Source: JANOAR01 sp031411235
GTDB taxonomy: Bacteria; Verrucomicrobiota; Verrucomicrobiia; Verrucomicrobiales; Verrucomicrobiaceae
DNA length: 64,000 bases
Reading direction: 5' to 3'
Assembly: GCA_031411235.1 (NCBI GenBank)
Contig: JANOAR010000290.1
Span: forward strand, 1-64,000
In this document: positions 51,274-61,084 of the stretch, piece after piece
Layout: each line of letters begins with the position of its first letter
How positions within the stretch are numbered: position 1 is the stretch's first letter
Made by a program: the position numbers and the translations under genes
The notes under the pieces: model-generated
What the model was told of the DNA's origin: nothing
The model's input: only the letters and a program-made list of their open reading frames with translations
Databases searched by the model: none

Positions 51274-53343
51274 TCACCGGCGCTGCAAAATCTGAAACAA
51301 GTTATGCCGATGGTCTGTCCACAACGGCACATCGACCTTCCACGCATAATCAGGCACAACGGCTGGGTGGGCCTGAATGAAGGCCGCATCACGAGACAAC
51401 AGAATGTAATCCGTGGCATAGCAGCCGTTCGAGTCATTCACGGGTTCGGCGGCGATCCGTGTGCTACCAAGGTTGAACTCCCTCGCCGCACGCTCTACCA
51501 CGGGCGCGAGATTGAGGTAATGATTGGTGATATGCACCGCGATCACGCCATTCGGTTTCAGATGGCGCAAGTATAACTCAAAGGCCTCGCGCGTGAGCAA
51601 ATGCACAGGCACCGAGTCGCCGCTGAAAGCATCCAGCAGCAGCACATCAAACTGCTGCGCGGCCTCGTGCTCCAGGCTCAATCGCGCATCCCCGAGAGCT
51701 AGCTCATACTTCGCCCCACGAGCCTGCATATCGGGGACGAAGGTGAACCACTTCAGTGCGAGATCGACGGCAGTGGGATTGATCTCATAGAAGCGATACG
51801 TCTGCCCTGGCTCGGCATAACAAGCCACCGTGCCCGCGCCCATGCCGATGACTCCGACACGCGCATCCGCCTTCGCTTTGATCGCATCCAGCGCGATGCC
51901 CACGCCGGTGTTGTGCGCGTAGTAGGTCAGGGGTTCGCGGCGATGCTCGGGCGACAGACTCTGCCTGCCATGCTTGGTGCCGCTGCATATAAAGGAGCGA
52001 AATACTTCGCCTGTGTCATCATCCTTATACTCGTCCACCGAGAGCGAGCCGTAGAAGTCGCGAGCACGCTCCAGTCTTGATCCAAACGAGAATTCCCAGT
52101 TCGCCATGGGCACTAGCGCTGCGACCACCACGAGCGCCCAGCCGCAGCGCCATGCGATCATTTTAGCGCCGCTCAGTGCCGCCGAAGTGAGCGACGTGTA
52201 GGCCACCCATGCCGCAAGAACAAAGCCCGCAAGCAAGGCCAGCGACCACTCCAAAAACGTGGTGAAAAGCAGTGGCGCGAGGATGCTCACGATCAGCCCG
52301 CCCAGCGCACCGCCTGCCGACATCAGCAGGTAGTATTCAGTGAGGTGCGTGGTTCCCGGCTTCAGCCGCGCTAGCTCACCATGGCAAATCATACACACCA
52401 TGAACATCGCGCCGAGCAGCACCACCAGCTCCGTAATGAAGCCCGGCGTCCAATCCCCAGGCATCTCAAATAGACCGCTCGCGAAGAAGATAAAAACCAT
52501 CGCCAGCAATGCCCAAATCGACCGAGCATACCAGCGCGGATGGTCAAAGCAGACGATGAACGAGATCAAGTACAAACTCAGTGGTGCGACCCACAGAAAG
52601 GGAATCACAGCCACATCCTGGCAGACGTGGTTGGTTGTCGCGAGCAGCATCAGCGAGGCAAAGCCCGGCAGCAGCACCCACAGCAAGCGTTGCACCCAAG
52701 ATGGCTTGGCGGCGTGCATCGCCGCCTGCGGATGCAGATCACCCTCGGGAGTCATGACATCTTTGCGCACGCGATTGGCGAAGGCGCACAGCGCCATCAG
52801 CACCGCAAAAACCACGAAGGTGCCCGACCAAATCTGTGTCTGCCGCAGTACGTCCCAGCGTGGTTCGATGAGCACCGGATAGGTGAGCAGCGCGGTCAGC
52901 GAGCCTATGTTCGAGAGCGAGTAGAGTCGCCACGGGCTGCGTTGTGGGTACTGATGCGAGAACCACACCTGCACCAGTGGACTCGTCGCTGAGAGCACCA
53001 AATAAGGGAACCCCACGGTCATCGCCAGCAGCAGTAAAATGCGTCCCACAGGCTCCTCCGCGCCTACTGGCTTAAACGAAGCATCGGGGATAATAGGCAG
53101 CATCAACGCCGCAGCGAGCAGGGCAAGACCATGCACGATGGCTTGCGTGCGCGGCTTGTACTTCGACAGGAAATGCGCATAGCTGTATCCGCCAAACAGC
53201 ACCACTTGAAAGAACAACATGCATGTCGTCCACACCCCCGGACTGCCGCCAAACCACGGTAGGATAAATTTACTGATGACGGGCTGGACTTGAAAAAGAA
53301 GAAAGGCTCCGAGCAGGCTGACGAGGCAAAAGACAATGTTCAT
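51274..53343 (-). CDS. Membrane-fused spermidine-synthase-like protein
   Basis: Of 689 residues, about 1-410 carry ten or more helices (start FCLVSLLGAFLLFQVQPVISKFILPWFGG) and the rest is a methyltransferase-like domain (RVGVIGMGAGTVACYAEPGQTYRFYEINPTAV ... DVLLLDAFSGDSVPVHLLT). These are known as fused MFS/spermidine synthase proteins. The SAM or aminopropyl donor site is partly kept (GMGAGT, YEINP). The product is uncertain. The gene is divergent from the TetR gene. Confidence 0.85.
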   Translation of the reverse strand: MNIVFCLVSLLGAFLLFQVQPVISKFILPWFGGSPGVWTTCMLFFQVVLFGGYSYAHFLSKYKPRTQAIVHGLALLAAALMLPIIPDASFKPVGAEEPVGRILLLLAMTVGFPYLVLSATSPLVQVWFSHQYPQRSPWRLYSLSNIGSLTALLTYPVLIEPRWDVLRQTQIWSGTFVVFAVLMALCAFANRVRKDVMTPEGDLHPQAAMHAAKPSWVQRLLWVLLPGFASLMLLATTNHVCQDVAVIPFLWVAPLSLYLISFIVCFDHPRWYARSIWALLAMVFIFFASGLFEMPGDWTPGFITELVVLLGAMFMVCMICHGELARLKPGTTHLTEYYLLMSAGGALGGLIVSILAPLLFTTFLEWSLALLAGFVLAAWVAYTSLTSAALSGAKMIAWRCGWALVVVAALVPMANWEFSFGSRLERARDFYGSLSVDEYKDDDTGEVFRSFICSGTKHGRQSLSPEHRREPLTYYAHNTGVGIALDAIKAKADARVGVIGMGAGTVACYAEPGQTYRFYEINPTAVDLALKWFTFVPDMQARGAKYELALGDARLSLEHEAAQQFDVLLLDAFSGDSVPVHLLTREAFELYLRHLKPNGVIAVHITNHYLNLAPVVERAAREFNLGSTRIAAEPVNDSNGCYATDYILLSRDAAFIQAHPAVVPDYAWKVDVPLWTDHRHNLFQILQRR

Positions 53344-53458
53344 GGATGGGATGGCGAGGCAACGCTAATGGTGACGCCGAGGCTAAGTAAAGGCATGAGC
53401 CATGTAAATAACCATATCTATGGCGATGAAAATCGCTCGAAATCCATGCTTGCCAAAT

Positions 53459-53498
53459 GCAAGTAACCACTTACTTATGGATGCAAGTAATCACTTGC
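53459..53498. promoter_or_regulatory. Twin operator sites upstream of the tetR gene
   Basis: GCAAGTAATCACTTGC (53483-53498) is a 16-base site with perfect 6-bp arms, and GCAAGTAACCACTTAC (53459-53474) is a close copy 24 bases upstream. They lie just before the TetR start (53506), as expected for autoregulation and control of the following RND operon and perhaps the divergent membrane gene. Confidence 0.65.
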
Positions 53499-53505
53499 AC
53501 TCATC

Positions 53506-54108
53506 ATGTCAGAACCTGCTAATACCACTCGCGAACGTATCATCGAAGCTGCCATGCGCGTCTTTGCTCGTGATGGGCTGCAAGGAGCCACCACGCGAGC
53601 CATTGCCCAAGAGGCCGAGGTGAATGAGGTCACTCTGTTTCGCCAATTTCAGAACAAAGAAGGGCTGCTCGCTGCGGTGATGACTCATGCTGTGCAGGCC
53701 AATCATAGCGAGAGCATGGGCGATGAGGCGGAGTGGACGGGCAACCTCAAAAAAAACCTGCGCCGCTTCGCTGATAATCTGTATGCCTCGTTGGTGCGCG
53801 ATGAGGCTTTTTTGCGCACCATGATCGGCGAGGGGAAGCGGCATCCTGAGCACTCCAAGAAGTTGATCATGGACGCTGTGAAACCGGTGCGTGAGCGCTT
53901 CATCGCGAATCTGGAAGCTGCCCGCAAAGCCGGGCTGGTGCGCAAAGGCATCGACCTTGGTATCGCCGCTGATGCCTTCACCGCCATGCTTTTTGGCGGC
54001 ATGTTGCGCAACACGGCTGGCTGTAGCTGGGGCTACGAGCCCGCCGACTATGTCGCCATCTGTGTCGATGTTTTTGCCGCAGGTCTAGCCCCTGTGCCGC
54101 GCGCCTAA
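53506..54108 (+). CDS. TetR-family repressor
   Basis: The 200-residue protein has an N-terminal TetR helix-turn-helix (TRERIIEAAMRVFARDGLQGATTRAIAQEAEVNEVTLFRQFQNKEGLL) and a variable ligand part. It is followed by an RND drug efflux operon, 40 bases to the MFP start, and preceded by twin palindromes. It probably represses that pump and responds to a drug-like ligand. Confidence 0.9.
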   Translation: MSEPANTTRERIIEAAMRVFARDGLQGATTRAIAQEAEVNEVTLFRQFQNKEGLLAAVMTHAVQANHSESMGDEAEWTGNLKKNLRRFADNLYASLVRDEAFLRTMIGEGKRHPEHSKKLIMDAVKPVRERFIANLEAARKAGLVRKGIDLGIAADAFTAMLFGGMLRNTAGCSWGYEPADYVAICVDVFAAGLAPVPRA

Positions 54109-54148
54109 TGCCGCGCTCATCGAACACCACACAACCTCCCTTTTCATT

Positions 54149-55234
54149 ATGAATCGAAGCGCTTTGTCCCTTACCACCCTTTGTTTGCTGGCGGCCTGTT
54201 CGCCCCATGCACCTACCCAAGTCACCGAGAAGCCGAAGGTCGAAGAATCGGCTCCCCTCCATGTCGTGACTCATCAAGCCGCAGAGCGGCCTATGCCTCG
54301 CTACCTGCGTGTTACGGGCCAACTCAAAGGCTCGCAAGAAGCCATGGTTGCTGCTGATGCTGCGGGCAAAGTCATCGCTGCTCCCGTTGAGCGTGGCAGC
54401 GTCGTGAAGGCGGGCGATGTGCTTATCAAGCTCGATGACCGCTCATCGGCACTGGCTTTAAAGGAAGCGGAAGCTAGCGTTTCCACGGCGCAATTGAAGC
54501 TCGATCTATCCAGCGATGAGTTGAAGCGCAATGCCCCACTGGCCGCTTCCAAGGCGATCTCGGACACGGATTTCCAGCGTTTGAAAAATGACCAACTGTC
54601 ATCTGATGCCAATCTCGCTGCGGCGATTGCGCGTCGTGACAGCGTAAAAAAGTCGCTCAATGATGCCAGCATCCGCGCACCGTTTTCAGGCACCGTGGCC
54701 GAGCGCCTGACCAACCTTGGTGAGTACGTGCGGGTCGATTCTCAAGTCGTGCATCTCGTCGCTATCGAAAAACTGCATCTGTGGCTCAATGTGCCAGAAA
54801 CCTCTGTCGGCGCGATCAAGCCAGGGCAGGGCGTGACCTTCAGCGTGCCTGCCTTTCCGCGCGAGAGCTTCACTGGCATCGTCAAATTCATTGGTTCCAA
54901 CGTGCGCGAGACCGCACGCGACTTGATCATCGAAGCTGAAGTGCCCAACGGTGACGGGCGGCTGAAGCCCGGCATGTTCGCCGAGGGAAGACTGGCGTTG
55001 GGAGAGAAAACCGTTGTCACCGTGCCCGCCAATGCCCTCCGCAGTGAAGGCAGCACGCGCAAGGTTTTCGTCGTCCATGATGAGCGCATAGAAGAGCGGC
55101 TCGTCGAAGTGGGCGAGACCCAAGGCGATGCTGTGGAAATACGCCGAGGCGTGCTGAAGGGCGACGCCGTGGTCATCCAACCCAGTGCGGAAGCCGCCGA
55201 TGGCATCAAGGTCACACTCGCCTCACAACCTTAA
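54149..55234 (+). CDS. RND efflux membrane fusion lipoprotein
   Basis: The 361-residue adaptor has a lipobox (LCLLAAC), a beta-barrel and lipoyl halves (MVAADAAGKVIAAPVERGSVVKAGDVLIKLDD; SIRAPFSGTVAERLTNLGEYV), a coiled-coil hairpin (about 105-170) and a C-terminal VTVPANALRSEG. It bridges the inner-membrane pump and outer channel encoded next. In contrast to the metal MFP at 11955 it is full length. Confidence 0.9.
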   Translation: MNRSALSLTTLCLLAACSPHAPTQVTEKPKVEESAPLHVVTHQAAERPMPRYLRVTGQLKGSQEAMVAADAAGKVIAAPVERGSVVKAGDVLIKLDDRSSALALKEAEASVSTAQLKLDLSSDELKRNAPLAASKAISDTDFQRLKNDQLSSDANLAAAIARRDSVKKSLNDASIRAPFSGTVAERLTNLGEYVRVDSQVVHLVAIEKLHLWLNVPETSVGAIKPGQGVTFSVPAFPRESFTGIVKFIGSNVRETARDLIIEAEVPNGDGRLKPGMFAEGRLALGEKTVVTVPANALRSEGSTRKVFVVHDERIEERLVEVGETQGDAVEIRRGVLKGDAVVIQPSAEAADGIKVTLASQP

Positions 55235-55246
55235 ATTTTCTCCACT

Positions 55247-58200
55247 ATGCAATGGCTTGCTGCAATCTCTGTGAAGCGCCCCGTGTTCGCTTCGGTGCTC
55301 GTTCTGGTGTTCGTCGTCGTCGGTGTGCTCGGGTACACGCGGCTGCCTGTTGATCGCTTTCCCAAAGTGGACTTCCCCACGGTGATGGTCGTCACCCGCT
55401 TGGATGGTGCGACGCCGAAGGAAATCGAGACGGAAATCACCGATAAAATCGAAGAGGCCGTCAATACCGTCAGTGGCATTGATGAACTACGTTCAACCTC
55501 AACGGAGGGCATCTCGCAGGTGCTCGTGTCCTTCAACCTGGACAAGAAAGTCGATGTCGCAGCGCAGGAAGTTCGCGACCGCGTCAATCGCATCATTCCC
55601 ATGCTGCCTGACAATGTGGATACGCCCATCATTGAGAAATTAGACCCCGATGCGGAGCCCATCATGAGCATCTCGTTGATGGCAGAAAAGCCTGTGCGCG
55701 AGATCAGCGAATACGCGGACAAGGTGTTGCGGCGACAACTCGAAAGTGTGGCTGGCGTAGGCCAAGTCACGCTGCTGGGAGCGCGCAAACGGCAGATCAA
55801 TCTCTGGCTTGATCCCGTGCGTTTAAGGGCTTTCAACCTAACGGCCAGCGACGTCGATCACGCGCTGAAGCAGCAGAACATTCAGATCCCTGCGGGCAAT
55901 GTCAAAAGCTCTGCGCGGGAGTCTGGATTGCGGATCATCGGCAAAGCCGAGAGCGTGGAGGACATAGGGCGCATCGTCATCAGTGAAAAGGATGGCGGGC
56001 TCGTGCGGCTCATTGATGTGGGCCGTGTGGAAGATGGTGCTGAAGACTTGCAAACGGTCGCGCGGCGCAATGGCAAGCCCACCGTCACGCTGTCCATTCG
56101 CAAGCAGTCAGGCGAGAATACGATTGCCGTGGTGGATGCCGTGAAGGATCGCCTGGGCGACCTGCGCAAGACCCTACCTGTGGGCTTCAATGTGGACATC
56201 GTCCGTGATAACTCCCTCATCATCCGCACCAGCACGGACGCGGTGAAAGAGCACTTGGTGTTGGGCTCCTTCTTCGCTGCGTTGGTGGTGTTGTTCTTCC
56301 TTGGTAATGGCAGAGCTACTTTGATTTCAGCCCTCGCGATTCCTACCTCGATCATCTCCAGCTTCGGCGTCATGTGGGTGGGTAATGTCACGCTGAACTC
56401 GATCAGCCTCGTGGCTCTTGCGCTCGCGGTGGGCATCGTGATTGATGACGCCATCATCGTGGTGGAGAACATCTTTCGCTACATCGAGGAGAAGAAGCAG
56501 AAGCCTTTCGACGCCGCCATCAATGGCACTAAAGAGATTGGTCTCGCGGTCATGGCGACCACGTTTTCACTGCTCGCCGTGTTTGTGCCCGTGGCCTTCC
56601 TTAGCGGCATCGTTGGCAAGTTCCTCAGCAGCTTTGGCCTCACCATGTCATTCGCCATTGCGGTGTCGCTACTGGTTAGCTTCACCCTCGCGCCGTCGCT
56701 CTCGGCCCGCATGTTGAAGATCACAAAGCCCAACTTCATCGAGCGCTGGATGAGCAAGCTCGTGAATGTTTTCTATCGCCCGCTAGAGGCTGTTTATATG
56801 GCGATGCTGCGCGGCTCCATGCGCCATCGCTGGGTTATCGTGCTCGCTTGTTTTGGCGCACTTTACAGCGTTGGGCCGATGATGAAAAAGGTGCAGAAGG
56901 CGCTGCTGCCGCCCGCAGAGGAAGCGGAGTTTTTGGTCAATCTGCGCACGCCTGAAGGCACCACACTGGCCGCAACCGACCTCGTAGGCGAACGCGTCGC
57001 ACGCGCTATCCGTGAAGTCGCTGGTGTGGAATACACGCTGCTCACCATCGGTGACAACGACCAGCGGACGCCCAACAAAGCAGGCATTTACGTGCGGCTC
57101 ATCGACCCTGCCTTGCGCCCTGAGAACCAGCAGCAAATCATGGATCGCGTGCGCAACGAAGTGGTGGCGAAGTTCCCCAAAGAACTGCGCATGACGGTGC
57201 TGCAAGTGCCGCCCTTCAGCACCGGGCAATCCAGCGCGAACGTGCAGTACATGATTGCTGGGCCGGATTTGGATCGCATCAACAAGGTCGCTGAAGCTGC
57301 CTTGCTGGAAGCGAAAAAGATTCCCGGTATCCGCGATCTCGACAGCACGCTCATCAATGGCAAGCCCGAGATCGTGGCCAAGGTGGATCGCGCCAAAGCG
57401 GGGCAAATGGGTGTCAACATTGCCGACCTCTCATCGACGCTGCGCTTGCTCGTGGGGGGTGCCGATGTGTCCACCTACAACGAAGGCGGCGAGCAGTATG
57501 ACATTCATGTCCGTGCCGAGGAGGCCTACCGCAACAGCGAGGAAGCCCTCAGTCTGCTGTCCGTGCCTTCCGCCAAAGATGGCCCTGTGGCGATGGCGAA
57601 TCTCGTCACGCTGGAGCCTCGTGAAGGCCCGGCAGAGATCAACCGCGCCAACCGTCGCCGACAAGTCACCATTACCGCCAACCCTGCACCTGGGTTTGGC
57701 GAAGCCGAAATCCTAGAGGCCATCGACGCCATCGTGAAGCAGCAAGGCCTATCGAGTGAGTATCAAATCGGTGCCGCAGGTCGGTCGAAGGAACTCAAAA
57801 AAGCAGGCGTCGCGTTCATGACCGCTTTTGGCATGGCCTTCATCTTCATGTATCTCATCCTCGCTGCGCAGTTTGAGTCATGGCTTCACCCGTTCACCAT
57901 CCTGCTGGCGCTGCCGCTCACTCTGCCGTTTGCGTTGCTGTCATTGCTTATTTTTAACCAGTCGCTGAACATTTTTTCAGTGCTCGGCATCCTCGTGCTG
58001 TTTGGCATGGTGAAGAAGAATGGCATCTTGCAAATCGACCACACCAACCAGCTTCGAGCGAAGGGGATGAATCGGCTTGAAGCCATCCTGCAAGCCAACA
58101 AAGACCGCCTGCGCCCCATCTTGATGACCACGGCTGCCTTCGTCGCAGGTATGATCCCCCTGATGTTTTCCAAAGGTGTCGGAGCGGCTTTCAACAACGC

Positions 58201-58363
58201 TACGGCAGGTGTCATCATCGGTGGGCAGACCCTATCGCTGCTGCTCACACTGCTGGCCACGCCCGTGTTCTATTCGTTGTTCGACGATGTCATTACCTGG
58301 AGAAGCCGCCGCGCCGAGAAGCGTGCGGCGGCGCTTCATTTGAACCCCTCTGTTGCTGTATGA
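55247..58363 (+). CDS. RND multidrug efflux transporter (HAE1/AcrB type)
   Basis: The 1038-residue pump has FASVLVLVFVVVGVLGYTRL at the start, two large periplasmic loops and TM4 motif GIVIDDAIIVVENIFRYIEE with the Asp pair used in proton relay. The sequence of MT-D/GAG-type region follows AcrB. It exports hydrophobic drugs or dyes with proton uptake. It overlaps the outer membrane gene (stop/start ATGA at 58360). Confidence 0.9.
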   Translation: MQWLAAISVKRPVFASVLVLVFVVVGVLGYTRLPVDRFPKVDFPTVMVVTRLDGATPKEIETEITDKIEEAVNTVSGIDELRSTSTEGISQVLVSFNLDKKVDVAAQEVRDRVNRIIPMLPDNVDTPIIEKLDPDAEPIMSISLMAEKPVREISEYADKVLRRQLESVAGVGQVTLLGARKRQINLWLDPVRLRAFNLTASDVDHALKQQNIQIPAGNVKSSARESGLRIIGKAESVEDIGRIVISEKDGGLVRLIDVGRVEDGAEDLQTVARRNGKPTVTLSIRKQSGENTIAVVDAVKDRLGDLRKTLPVGFNVDIVRDNSLIIRTSTDAVKEHLVLGSFFAALVVLFFLGNGRATLISALAIPTSIISSFGVMWVGNVTLNSISLVALALAVGIVIDDAIIVVENIFRYIEEKKQKPFDAAINGTKEIGLAVMATTFSLLAVFVPVAFLSGIVGKFLSSFGLTMSFAIAVSLLVSFTLAPSLSARMLKITKPNFIERWMSKLVNVFYRPLEAVYMAMLRGSMRHRWVIVLACFGALYSVGPMMKKVQKALLPPAEEAEFLVNLRTPEGTTLAATDLVGERVARAIREVAGVEYTLLTIGDNDQRTPNKAGIYVRLIDPALRPENQQQIMDRVRNEVVAKFPKELRMTVLQVPPFSTGQSSANVQYMIAGPDLDRINKVAEAALLEAKKIPGIRDLDSTLINGKPEIVAKVDRAKAGQMGVNIADLSSTLRLLVGGADVSTYNEGGEQYDIHVRAEEAYRNSEEALSLLSVPSAKDGPVAMANLVTLEPREGPAEINRANRRRQVTITANPAPGFGEAEILEAIDAIVKQQGLSSEYQIGAAGRSKELKKAGVAFMTAFGMAFIFMYLILAAQFESWLHPFTILLALPLTLPFALLSLLIFNQSLNIFSVLGILVLFGMVKKNGILQIDHTNQLRAKGMNRLEAILQANKDRLRPILMTTAAFVAGMIPLMFSKGVGAAFNNATAGVIIGGQTLSLLLTLLATPVFYSLFDDVITWRSRRAEKRAAALHLNPSVAV

Positions 58364-59751
58364 AACGACTCTGCCTCACACTGTTATCCTTGCTCATTGC
58401 CTCCTGCGCGGTAGGCCCGAACCACACCAAGCCTGATGTCACCGACATCACGCCTGCGAAGTGGAAATGGAAGTCGGCGGCCCCACGCGATGACGCGCCG
58501 AAGGGCGAGTGGTGGACGGTATTCAAAGACCGTGAACTGAATCGCTTGGAGTCCCTTGCCGTAGCGAGCAACAACGACCTGCGTGCCGCGCTAGCCCGCC
58601 TGGAACAAGCCAACGCGACCACTCGCGTGGCTGGGGCCGCATTTTCGCCAGAGGTCATACTCAAAGGCGCAGCGCAGCGCGAACGCACCTCGGGCAACCC
58701 GCCTTCGCCTGTGCCCATCGCGATTCCTTCGGCGCAGATCAACAGCTTCTCCGCGCCCTTGCAGCTCAGTTATGAACTCGACCTCTGGGGCCGCATTCGC
58801 CGCCTTGTGGAGTCTGCGCGTGCCGAGACTGCTGGCAGCAACGCGGACTATCACAACGTGCTGCTATCGCTCACGGGCGAAGTTGCGGCGAGCTACTTCC
58901 AGCTCTGTGCGGTGGATGCGGAACTCGTGGCGCTGCGCCGCACGTTCGACTCACGCGACAAGAGCCTGGGCATCATCGAGCAGCGATTCAAAGCAGGCGT
59001 GTTGCCTGAAGTCGATGCCGCGCGAGCCCGCAGTGAGTTGGCCACCACGAAGGCCGAAATAGCGGATACCAAGCGGCAGCGCGAGGAGCTGGTGGCCGAG
59101 CTTGCTCTGCTGTGCGGGCAACCCGCGAGCACCTTTTTCATCGCGGATCGCACGGCAAATTTAAGCCCACCAAGCATCCCATCAGGGCTGCCTTCCGACT
59201 TGCTGGAGCGGCGTCCCGACATCGCCAGCGCCGAGCGCAATGTCGCGGCTCGCAGTGCGCAAATCGGTGCCGAGAAGGCGGGCTACTTCCCTGCGGTAAG
59301 GCTTACCGGTGAAGGTGGCTACCTGAGCAAGGACACGGGCAGCCTGTTCAGCGCGGACAGTCGCGTGTGGTCTTTTGGCCCTAGCATCAGCTTGCCCATC
59401 ACGGGATTTTTCCTCACCAAGGCCAAGGTCAATCGTGCCAAAGCGGCCCATGCTGAAGCCATCGCCAGCTATCGGCAAACGGTGCTGACGGCGATCAAAG
59501 ATGTCGAGACCTCGCTGACGCAAATTCATTATCGCAACGAGCAATCCAAGGCTCAAGCCGAGGCTGTCACGGCTGCCACTCAAGCGGCGGATCTGGTTCG
59601 CAGCCGCTACGAGAGCGGTAGCGTGAGCTACCTTGAACTGCTCGACGCCGAGCGCACCAGCCTCGCTCTGGAGCGCCAAGCTGCGCAAGTGAAAGCGCAG
59701 CGGATGATCTCGACCGTGCGTCTTATTAAGGCATTGGGCGGGCGGTGGTGA
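58360..59751 (+). CDS. NodT-family outer membrane efflux lipoprotein
   Basis: The 463-residue protein has a lipobox (LLIASC, Cys about 16), WWTVFKDRELNRL near the start, and two TolC-type repeats (LELD/YELDLWGRIRRLVESARAE; VWSFGPSISLPITGFF). This is the outer channel of the RND drug operon. It ends the operon; the next 165 bases hold no gene. Confidence 0.9.
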   Translation: MKRLCLTLLSLLIASCAVGPNHTKPDVTDITPAKWKWKSAAPRDDAPKGEWWTVFKDRELNRLESLAVASNNDLRAALARLEQANATTRVAGAAFSPEVILKGAAQRERTSGNPPSPVPIAIPSAQINSFSAPLQLSYELDLWGRIRRLVESARAETAGSNADYHNVLLSLTGEVAASYFQLCAVDAELVALRRTFDSRDKSLGIIEQRFKAGVLPEVDAARARSELATTKAEIADTKRQREELVAELALLCGQPASTFFIADRTANLSPPSIPSGLPSDLLERRPDIASAERNVAARSAQIGAEKAGYFPAVRLTGEGGYLSKDTGSLFSADSRVWSFGPSISLPITGFFLTKAKVNRAKAAHAEAIASYRQTVLTAIKDVETSLTQIHYRNEQSKAQAEAVTAATQAADLVRSRYESGSVSYLELLDAERTSLALERQAAQVKAQRMISTVRLIKALGGRW

Positions 59752-59916
59752 GCCTTATCGGCTCTCAAAGAGTAGCCTTGTGGAAATCATAAAATGTAGC
59801 AACCGCAACAGGAGACTGAAGATTGATAAAATTCGGGCTGAATAATGGAGTGAATGGCTGTATAGGAGGCCACCCCCAACTCGAGCTACATTCACCCCAC
59901 TCTAGTTTTATTCCTT

Positions 59917-60999
59917 GTGATCAGCCCAACCGACCTCGCCGCCGACAAGCCCTACGCCACCATTTCCGAATGGAAGAAAATCGTGGCTCGCTACCAGGTT
60001 CCCTCCGCGTCGCGTGCGACGTGGCAACTGGTCAACACCCTCGTCCCCTACATGGCAGTGTGGTACCTCATGTACCTCAGCCTGTCAGTTTCCTATTGGC
60101 TCACTCTCGGGCTTGCCCTCATCGCGGGGTTACTTGTGACGCGTGTGTTCATCTTCTTCCATGACTGTGGGCATGGCTCTTTCTTTAAATCCAAGCGCAC
60201 CAATGACATCATCGGCTTCATCACGGGGATGCTCACCTTCACCCCCTACTTGCATTGGCGCTGGCAGCACGCCGTTCACCATGGTGCCTCTGGCGATCTC
60301 GACCGTCGTGGCGACGGCGACATTTGGACTCTCACGGTGAAGGAATACCAGGAGTCTTCACCTTGGCGTCGCTTCACTTATCGTTTCGCCCGCAACCCCT
60401 TCACGCTCTTCGTTTTGGCACCTCTTGGGCTGTTGTTCATTTACCAGCGCTTCCCTTCGCCCCGTGCCAAAGGGGCAGATCGCAGTTCAGTGCTGTGGAT
60501 GAATCTAGCGCTGCTCGGCATGGTCACTGGGCTCAGTTGGCTCTTCGGCTTCCAGAATTACCTCTTGATGCAAATCCCCGTGACGCTCTTCGCGGGCTCG
60601 GTCGGTATTTGGATGTTTTATGTCCAACACCAGTACGAGGACGTTTACTGGGATCACCACCAAGAGTGGGACTACACCGCCGCCGCGCTGCAAGGCAGCT
60701 CCTTCTACAAGCTGCCCAAAATCTTGCAGTGGTTCACAGGCAACATCGGCTTCCACCACATCCATCATCTCAGCGCCCGCATTCCGAACTACAACCTGGA
60801 GGAGTGCCACTACTCGCATGAGCTTTTCCAAAAGGTCAAACCCATCACCCTCTGGAATAGCTTCCGCTGCATGTCCCTGCGCCTGTGGGACGAAAAATCC
60901 CGCACGCTCGTCGGCTACGCCCATCTCAAGCAATTGAGCCCCGACGAGTACTCCGAAGAGGATGAAGCCATGGCTTCGGTAGAAGCTCTCGAAAGCTGA
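59917..60999 (+). CDS. Fatty acid desaturase
   Basis: A GTG start at 59917 is assigned. The 360-residue membrane protein carries three His boxes: HDCGHGSFF (near 80-85), HWRWQHAVHHG and GFHHIHH (near 273), with SARIPNYNL typical of delta-12/omega-3 type desaturases. It inserts double bonds into membrane lipid acyl chains with ferredoxin or cytochrome electrons. It stands alone. Confidence 0.9.
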   Translation: MISPTDLAADKPYATISEWKKIVARYQVPSASRATWQLVNTLVPYMAVWYLMYLSLSVSYWLTLGLALIAGLLVTRVFIFFHDCGHGSFFKSKRTNDIIGFITGMLTFTPYLHWRWQHAVHHGASGDLDRRGDGDIWTLTVKEYQESSPWRRFTYRFARNPFTLFVLAPLGLLFIYQRFPSPRAKGADRSSVLWMNLALLGMVTGLSWLFGFQNYLLMQIPVTLFAGSVGIWMFYVQHQYEDVYWDHHQEWDYTAAALQGSSFYKLPKILQWFTGNIGFHHIHHLSARIPNYNLEECHYSHELFQKVKPITLWNSFRCMSLRLWDEKSRTLVGYAHLKQLSPDEYSEEDEAMASVEALES

Positions 61000-61084
61000 C
61001 GCAGGCAGGCCGCGAGCACTGAACTGAGAATTGCCTTACAAACGGGGCAATTCGCTTCGTTCAGTAGCTCATACCCGTCACGCC

